Below are positions 60,586 to 64,000 of a stretch of 64,000 bases of DNA, in pieces. Source of the stretch: Halovenus aranensis. Lineage in GTDB: Archaea > Halobacteriota > Halobacteria > Halobacteriales > Haloarculaceae. The DNA lies in contig NZ_FNFC01000003.1 in NCBI RefSeq assembly GCF_900100385.1, positions 181,200 through 245,199 of the forward strand. The letters are read 5' to 3'. The stretch's first letter is position 1. Each line of letters starts with the position of its first letter. A model generated the notes under the pieces. It was not told the origin of the DNA. It saw only the letters and a program-made list of their open reading frames with translations, and did no database searches. The position numbers were made by a program, and so were the translations under genes.

Positions 60586-61674
60586 TTAGATGTCGCCGAC
60601 TTCGACGTCGAGCTGGCTGAGAACCTCCTCAATTGGCTCGTAGTCTGATTCGGAGCCCTCTTTGATGTTGGTGAACCAGAGTTCCTCGCCGTCGTAGTCA
60701 TCACCGTGGGTGAACGCGTCTCCGCCCGGTTCTGCGTTGATGAGCGTGGACTCGACCTCAGAGCGGATGTCTCCCTCCCAGTCAGCACGGGCCATGATAG
60801 GCGCACGCGGGAGCGGTGCAGAGACCGACAGGAGGTTGAGCTGTGGGTCCGCTTCGCCAGCCCCGTCGTACTCGGCAGAGAGTTCGGAGAACTTGTCGGA
60901 CATCTCGTCGAACTGCTTTTGGGGTACGTGGGGTGCTGTCGAGAACGCGCCGGTCGCTGCGGCAGCAATCGACGGGTCGTTGACCATCTGTTTCCGTGCC
61001 GTCGTGTGGTCGGAGTAGCGAGCCGTGAACGCCGGCGGGTCGCCCTGCGGAGCCGAACCAACGTCGAGCCCTGCCTTCTGAAGCATCAGCATCGGAACCA
61101 GCGTTCCCGAGGTCGACGTCTGTGCACCGAAGGCAATCGTCTCACCTTCGAGGTCAGAAAGCTGTTCCATGCCGCTGTCTGTCGTCGTCGTGATAAGCGA
61201 GAAGTACTTGTCCGAGCCGTAGGCCTCTCGGATACCGACGACATCGGCGATACCGTCGGTCGCTGCCGGGACGAACGGAGACGTATCCGCGAGCTCGACG
61301 CCGCCACGTCGCAGCTCCTGTGTCGTCGCCGTGTAACTTGCTGCGCGAACTGGTTCGACCTCGACCGGAAGCTCGCTCTCGAGGTAGTCGAAAATCGGCT
61401 GGTACTGCGCCTCGATTTTCACGTCTGCCTCTGCCGGATTGAGCGCGAACCCTATCGTCGACGTCGTGTCTTCGGTGGTGTCTCCCCCGTCGCTGCTGTC
61501 ACCGCCGTCTTCGCCGTCTGCCCCGTCACTGCTATCACTGCCGTCGTCGCCGTCACTGCCGTCGTCGCCGTCATCCCCACCGATACAGCCGGCGAGGAGA
61601 CCGGTGCCCGCAAGTCCTGTTGTTGCGATGAATTTGCGACGCGTTTCTTTCCGGTTGGCACGCTTATCTGCCAT
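60586..61674 (-). CDS. phnD: phosphonate-type substrate-binding lipoprotein PhnD
   Basis: A 362-residue solute receptor, first in the transport operon. The N-terminus has a Tat signal (RKETRRKFIATTGLAGTGLL) running into lipobox LAGC, so it is lipid-anchored outside. A repetitive Asp/Gly/Ser linker (about residues 35-75) follows, then the PhnD domain: IGFALNPAEADVKIEAQYQP and ELADTSPFVPAATDGIADVV. The start at 61674 (MADKRANRKET) is chosen because the longer frame covers the promoter dyads. Ligand specificity (phosphonate, phosphite, phosphate) cannot be read off. Confidence 0.93.
   Translation of the reverse strand: MADKRANRKETRRKFIATTGLAGTGLLAGCIGGDDGDDGSDGDDGSDSSDGADGEDGGDSSDGGDTTEDTTSTIGFALNPAEADVKIEAQYQPIFDYLESELPVEVEPVRAASYTATTQELRRGGVELADTSPFVPAATDGIADVVGIREAYGSDKYFSLITTTTDSGMEQLSDLEGETIAFGAQTSTSGTLVPMLMLQKAGLDVGSAPQGDPPAFTARYSDHTTARKQMVNDPSIAAAATGAFSTAPHVPQKQFDEMSDKFSELSAEYDGAGEADPQLNLLSVSAPLPRAPIMARADWEGDIRSEVESTLINAEPGGDAFTHGDDYDGEELWFTNIKEGSESDYEPIEEVLSQLDVEVGDI
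61535..61570. repeat. tandem 18-bp duplication in phnD linker
   Basis: Two perfect adjacent copies of TCACTGCCGTCGTCGCCG (61535-61552 and 61553-61570) encode a repeated Asp-Gly-rich hexapeptide in the PhnD linker. Surrounding triplets are imperfect variants. It is a coding microsatellite likely to vary in length by slippage. Confidence 0.7.
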
Positions 61675-61701
61675 TCTGGATAATACCTCTTGTCCGCCAC
61701 C

Positions 61702-61722
61702 AATATATCTTTCTAATATATT
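61702..61722 (-). promoter_or_regulatory. AATATAT dyad overlapping the phnD promoter
   Basis: AATATAT (61702-61708) and ATATATT (61716-61722) are perfect inverted repeats with a 7-nt spacer. They begin 28 nt before the phnD ATG at 61674 and so cover the expected TATA box. A symmetrical A/T element here could serve both as TATA and as operator. Confidence 0.45.
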
Positions 61723-61781
61723 ACCTCTGTCAGTCGTTTTTATGTTGTTGTCTACCGAGTGGTATTGGTAGGGGGTATCAA

Positions 61782-61797
61782 TATATAGCACTATATA
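61782..61797. promoter_or_regulatory. perfect 16-bp palindrome upstream of phnD
   Basis: TATATAG-CA-CTATATA is an exact dyad 108-123 nt before the phnD start. Its size and symmetry suit a homodimeric regulator, for example one responding to phosphate starvation; no regulator gene is beside it. Confidence 0.45.
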
Positions 61798-61915
61798 CAA
61801 TCTGCCATCTGTGGGAGTTTGTTACTAGATGCCGTTATGCCGTCGTCATGCCGCCACCAGACAGGATATAGAACGTTCGTTCGGCCAGTTGTACGACCCC
61901 GTAGGCTGTGCTCTA

Positions 61916-61941
61916 TCGCCGGCTACAGAGATTGCCGGCGA
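61916..61941. other. GC-rich hairpin between divergent genes
   Basis: TCGCCGGC and GCCGGCGA are exact 8-bp arms with a 10-nt loop (61924-61933). It lies upstream of both divergent genes, so it is not a terminator for either. The purpose is unknown. Confidence 0.4.
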
Positions 61942-62076
61942 CACTATGGCCACAGGGTTGAAAGATTACTGTGCGTATCACGGAGTACTATAAGACACTA
62001 TTTATTTCGACACCGCAAGAACAGCATCTGTGTTGAGAGCGGAGGTATTTTGCCCTCGCCCCTCACAGCCTCAGCC

Positions 62077-62685
62077 GTGGGACTGTACGACAGGTACCTC
62101 GCTAGCCGTGTCCGGTTCGCCGGTCAGAGCCTCCCAGAGACCGTCGCGCTCGTCATCACAGAGCGTGACTTGCTGGAAGATGGCGCGTATGAAACGATGT
62201 CACAGTTTCTGGCGTGGGCGTTCGAGTACGGAGCCAAACAGGTCGTCGTCTACGTCAGTGTTCTCGACGAGGAGGCAATTCCGACCCTCGAAAGCGAGTT
62301 TCAGCGGGTCGAAACGCCTCGGGAAGTCGCCGTTCGGACCCCGGATGACGGCAGACAGGTCGAAACACCCGTCCAGGTGAGTATCGGTCTTGGCGGGAAA
62401 CACGAGTTTGCCACCGCAGTCCAGGGCATTGCGGCCGACGTCGACGCCGGCCATCTCGACCCCGAGGACGTGACCGAAGAAGACATCGAGGAGCGACTCA
62501 TCTTCCCGACAGCGCCCGACTTGGTCATCAAGACCGGCGCAGAGCGCCTCTCTGATTTTATGATATGGCAGTCGGTGTACTCGGAGCTGTATTTCACTGA
62601 CGTGAACTGGCGGAATTTCAGAAAGCGGGACTATCTTCGCGCACTCAGAGATTATCAGGACAGACAGCGACGGTTCGGCGAGTGA
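62077..62685 (+). CDS. cis-prenyltransferase homologue lacking the catalytic Asp (NgBR-like)
   Basis: A 202-residue relative of undecaprenyl diphosphate synthase. The C-terminal half has the family pattern DLVIKTGAERLSDFMIWQSV then ELYFTDVNWRNF and ends RDYQDRQRRFGE, including an R-x-G-like end. The N-terminus VALVITERDLL replaces the catalytic D-G-N-R motif of true synthases, and no FSTEN motif is present. It is probably a non-catalytic partner of the convergent UppS 4 nt away. The start is GTG at 62077 (MGLYDRYLASRV by family); the longer upstream frame is intergenic. Confidence 0.82.
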   Translation: MGLYDRYLASRVRFAGQSLPETVALVITERDLLEDGAYETMSQFLAWAFEYGAKQVVVYVSVLDEEAIPTLESEFQRVETPREVAVRTPDDGRQVETPVQVSIGLGGKHEFATAVQGIAADVDAGHLDPEDVTEEDIEERLIFPTAPDLVIKTGAERLSDFMIWQSVYSELYFTDVNWRNFRKRDYLRALRDYQDRQRRFGE

Positions 62686-62688
62686 GCG

Positions 62689-63609
62689 TCAGTCGGCAGG
62701 TTCACTCTCAGTGGGCTGACCCGGTGGCTCTTGTTCCGCAACCGGAAGCGCATTCCGGAATCGCCGGAACGTCTGTCTGGCGTCCGGACAGGTGTCTGGT
62801 CCGAGCACATGGAGTAACTCCTGTGCGCGACGCGCACGCGACTGTCGCCACATTCGCTCGCGGTGTTCGTAGGTTCGAATCGCCCGAAGGAAGTCGATTT
62901 TGCTGAACTCCGGCCAGTACGGCGTCGAAAAGTAGACAGCAGCCTCGTTGCCGTTTGCCTGCCAGGGCAGGAAATTCGAGGTTCGCTCGTCGCCACCGCT
63001 CCGAAGGATGAGGTCGACGTCACGAGTCGGGCCCTCGTACAGTGCGCTTTCGACAGTCTCGACCCCGATATCGGCCGGTTCGAGGTCGTTATCGTCGACC
63101 TGTCGGGCGATATTGCGCGTCGCAGTGAGCAACTCCGCGCGCCCACCGTACGCGAGTGCGATGTTGAGATGGAGACAATCGTAGTGTTCAGTTTGGTCTT
63201 CGGCGTAGTCGATAGCCTCTCGAACCCGCTCAGGGAGGCGCTGTGTCTCACCGATAGCGCGGATGTGGACACCCTGTTCGTGGACGCGGTCGGCGTCGGC
63301 GAACTCCCGGAGCTTCGAGGCAATGAGGTCGAACAACTCTTCGCGCTGCTGTTCTGGCCTATCGAAGTTCTCCGTCGAGAACGTATACAGTGTCACCTCT
63401 TCGACCCCGAACTCGTCACACCACTCCAGAAGCGCTTCTGTCGTGTCCGCTCCTTCCCGGTGTCCCTGTGTTGGGTTTTCACCTTGCTGGCTTGCGTACC
63501 GACGGTTCCCGTCCTGAATGACGGCGACGTGAGTGGGCGTGCTTGAAATCTCGTGTTCGAGGACGCGTTCGTAGAGCGACTCGAGCCACTCACGCGGACG
63601 TGCAACCAT
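62689..63609 (-). CDS. uppS: undecaprenyl/polyprenyl diphosphate synthase (catalytic cis-prenyltransferase)
   Basis: A 306-residue enzyme adding isoprene units in cis to make the lipid carrier for S-layer glycosylation. The catalytic Asp is D33 in VAVIQDGNRRYA, and TLYTFSTENFDRP and RSGGDERTSNFLPWQ are intact. The C-terminus (RERMWRQSRARRAQELL and a 40-residue tail) lacks the R-x-G end found in the partner gene. The ATG at 63609 is chosen: the longer frame starts inside the insertion sequence. The TATA-like promoter lies 8 nt from the insertion sequence edge. Confidence 0.93.
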   Translation of the reverse strand: MVARPREWLESLYERVLEHEISSTPTHVAVIQDGNRRYASQQGENPTQGHREGADTTEALLEWCDEFGVEEVTLYTFSTENFDRPEQQREELFDLIASKLREFADADRVHEQGVHIRAIGETQRLPERVREAIDYAEDQTEHYDCLHLNIALAYGGRAELLTATRNIARQVDDNDLEPADIGVETVESALYEGPTRDVDLILRSGGDERTSNFLPWQANGNEAAVYFSTPYWPEFSKIDFLRAIRTYEHRERMWRQSRARRAQELLHVLGPDTCPDARQTFRRFRNALPVAEQEPPGQPTESEPAD

Positions 63610-63633
63610 TCTCTCACCTGATTTTTCGGGTGA

Positions 63634-63644
63634 CTGAATAAGAG
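63634..63644 (-). promoter_or_regulatory. TATA-like promoter of uppS, next to the IS edge
   Basis: The minus strand reads CTCTTATTCAG with TTATTC 28-33 nt before the ATG at 63609. The insertion sequence starts at 63652, so only the TATA region survives and the BRE position falls at or inside the target site. Confidence 0.45.
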
Positions 63645-63651
63645 TTTTGTG

Positions 63652-64000
63652 CATTGGTCTTTAGCTAAGCCTCACCTCTAGGTTGTGTAGCGGTAACGAG
63701 TCTCTCTTGTAAGATCGGTCGTTGCTGGTGAATCTTCTGCGCATCTTCGATCAGTCGTTCTAACAGCGGTGGCGGCGAGTAACCGAGGTACTCACCCAAC
63801 TCGTGGAGGAGGAGTTGGGCGTGCGACCGGAAGGTCGCCGCCCAGCGTTCTGGTGGAAACACGATCTCGTCATCTGCGACAACGGTGAGCAGATCCAACA
63901 AATCACGGCTCACTAACAGCGACAGCAACGCTGCGTACAGCAGAATCTCGACAACATGGGATTTGCTCGTAGTGAACTCATCCAGTTCGTACTGCGTCTT
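63652..64000 (-). mobile_element. IS4-type (ISH8-like) insertion sequence, right part cut by the window
   Basis: The element begins at 63652 with CATTGGTCTTTAGCTAAGCC, resembling the CATTCGTCTTTAG-type ends I remember for ISH8-group elements. The transposase stop codon lies only 13 nt inside the end, within the probable inverted repeat. The 349 bp seen cover the last 111 residues of the transposase. The flanking 10 bp AGAGTTTTGT (about 63642-63651) may be the target duplication; the other end is outside the window. Confidence 0.75.
63665..64000 (-). CDS. IS4-family transposase, C-terminal part
   Basis: A 111-residue C-terminal fragment entering from the window edge. The segment KTQYELDEFTTSKSHVVEIL followed by LLYAALLSLLVSRDLL is typical of the region after the catalytic Glu (the Y-x-R-W-Q-I-E helix lies beyond the edge) in the ISH8-like IS4 transposases. 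It ends HQQRPILQERL and a polar tail. The reading frame is intact, so the copy may be active. The protein's start and the catalytic DDE residues are not in the window. Confidence 0.8.
   Translation of the reverse strand, partial: KTQYELDEFTTSKSHVVEILLYAALLSLLVSRDLLDLLTVVADDEIVFPPERWAATFRSHAQLLLHELGEYLGYSPPPLLERLIEDAQKIHQQRPILQERLVTATQPRGEA

Larger units (their letters stand above)
61675..62076. other. 402-nt divergent intergenic region between phnD and the cis-prenyltransferase homologue
   Basis: No confident gene. From left to right it contains two A/T-rich dyads near phnD (61702-61722 and 61782-61797), a perfect 8-bp-arm hairpin (61916-61941) and a TATA-like CTATTTATT (about 61998-62006) for the rightward gene. 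A 54-codon open frame at 61829-61993 has near-random third-position G/C and is judged non-coding. The A+T content near phnD is far above the window average. Confidence 0.65.

Noticed and set aside
61829..61993. A 54-codon plus-strand frame in the phnD-uppS region
   Set aside because: Third-position G/C is close to half, far below real genes here, and it contains the hairpin arms; no family recognised.
63632..63640. A third copy of GACTGAATA before uppS, considered as a TetR site
   Set aside because: It is only the TATA-containing half-site with no dyad partner, and nine bases can recur by chance in A/T-rich promoter DNA.
63609..63654. An upstream ATG at 63654 for uppS
   Set aside because: It lies within the insertion sequence end and adds 15 residues not seen in the family; the ATG at 63609 matches.

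Overview
The window is chromosomal DNA from a haloarchaeon (class Halobacteria). Evidence: almost every protein is rich in Asp/Glu and poor in Lys, codon third positions are strongly G/C, and archaeal-only machinery is present (RNase P Rnp2/Rnp3, SBDS, proteasome alpha subunit, RpoD/RpoK/RpoN, FEN1, MBF1). Typical haloarchaeal families also appear (GshA for gamma-glutamylcysteine, HalX response regulator, ba3 oxidase with small Cba subunits, Tat lipoproteins). The genus cannot be fixed from the sequence alone. About 80 protein genes and three tRNAs are packed tightly, often with 1-8 nt overlaps.

Layout: 1-5.8 kb holds the end of mutS, queC with SBDS, and a proteasome alpha/RNase P Rnp2/methyltransferase operon. 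5.9-9.4 kb has a membrane GAF protein, gshA and an rnp3 operon. 9.4-9.7 kb has a hairpin resembling an IS200/IS605 end, then citrate synthase and the NAD operon nadABC. 14.5-22.2 kb is a run of single genes (two metallo-hydrolases, a coiled-coil protein, an EamA exporter, an SDR, OsmC, a Tat lipoprotein, a DegP-like protease). 22.3-28.4 kb is one long ribosomal/RNA-polymerase operon read leftwards from a TATA box near 28.48 kb: tRNA-Ser, rps13, rps4, rps11, rpoD, tRNA-Leu, rpl18e, rpl13, rps9, rpoN, rpoK, eno, rps2.

28.6-40 kb has a hybrid sensor kinase, an Mrp/NBP35 ATPase and a nine-gene Mrp-type cation/proton antiporter operon (E, F, G, a DUF4040 protein, B, C and three large antiporter-like subunits). 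40-49.9 kb has a zinc ribbon, FEN1, the ba3 oxidase operon with a FixI-like copper ATPase beside it, a HalX regulator, MBF1 and a DJ-1 protein. 49.3-51.5 kb is archaetidylinositol-phosphate synthase/Fap7-type kinase/hisC, followed by tRNA-Arg with a degenerate copy of its 3' end. 51.9-55.8 kb is a TetR regulator divergent from an RND exporter. 55.8-61.7 kb has a cupin, a FAD oxidase and a phosphonate-type ABC transporter (phnDCE) coupled to a small P-loop kinase. 62-63.6 kb has two convergent cis-prenyltransferase homologues, and the right edge enters an IS4-type insertion sequence.

Themes. Operon-leading genes generally show a TATA box 24-35 nt before the start codon, implying leaderless mRNAs. 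Genes inside the antiporter operon carry a GGAGG-type ribosome site at a nearly fixed distance inside the preceding gene. The best leads are the catalytic/non-catalytic cis-prenyltransferase pair, the mobile-element traces (IS4 edge, a solo 15-bp IS terminus in the RND promoter region, an IS605-like hairpin, the tRNA tail copy), the kinase fused by overlap to the phosphonate transporter, and the copper-handling genes around the ba3 oxidase. No CRISPR array, rRNA or prophage was seen, and I found no complete novel defence-type system.
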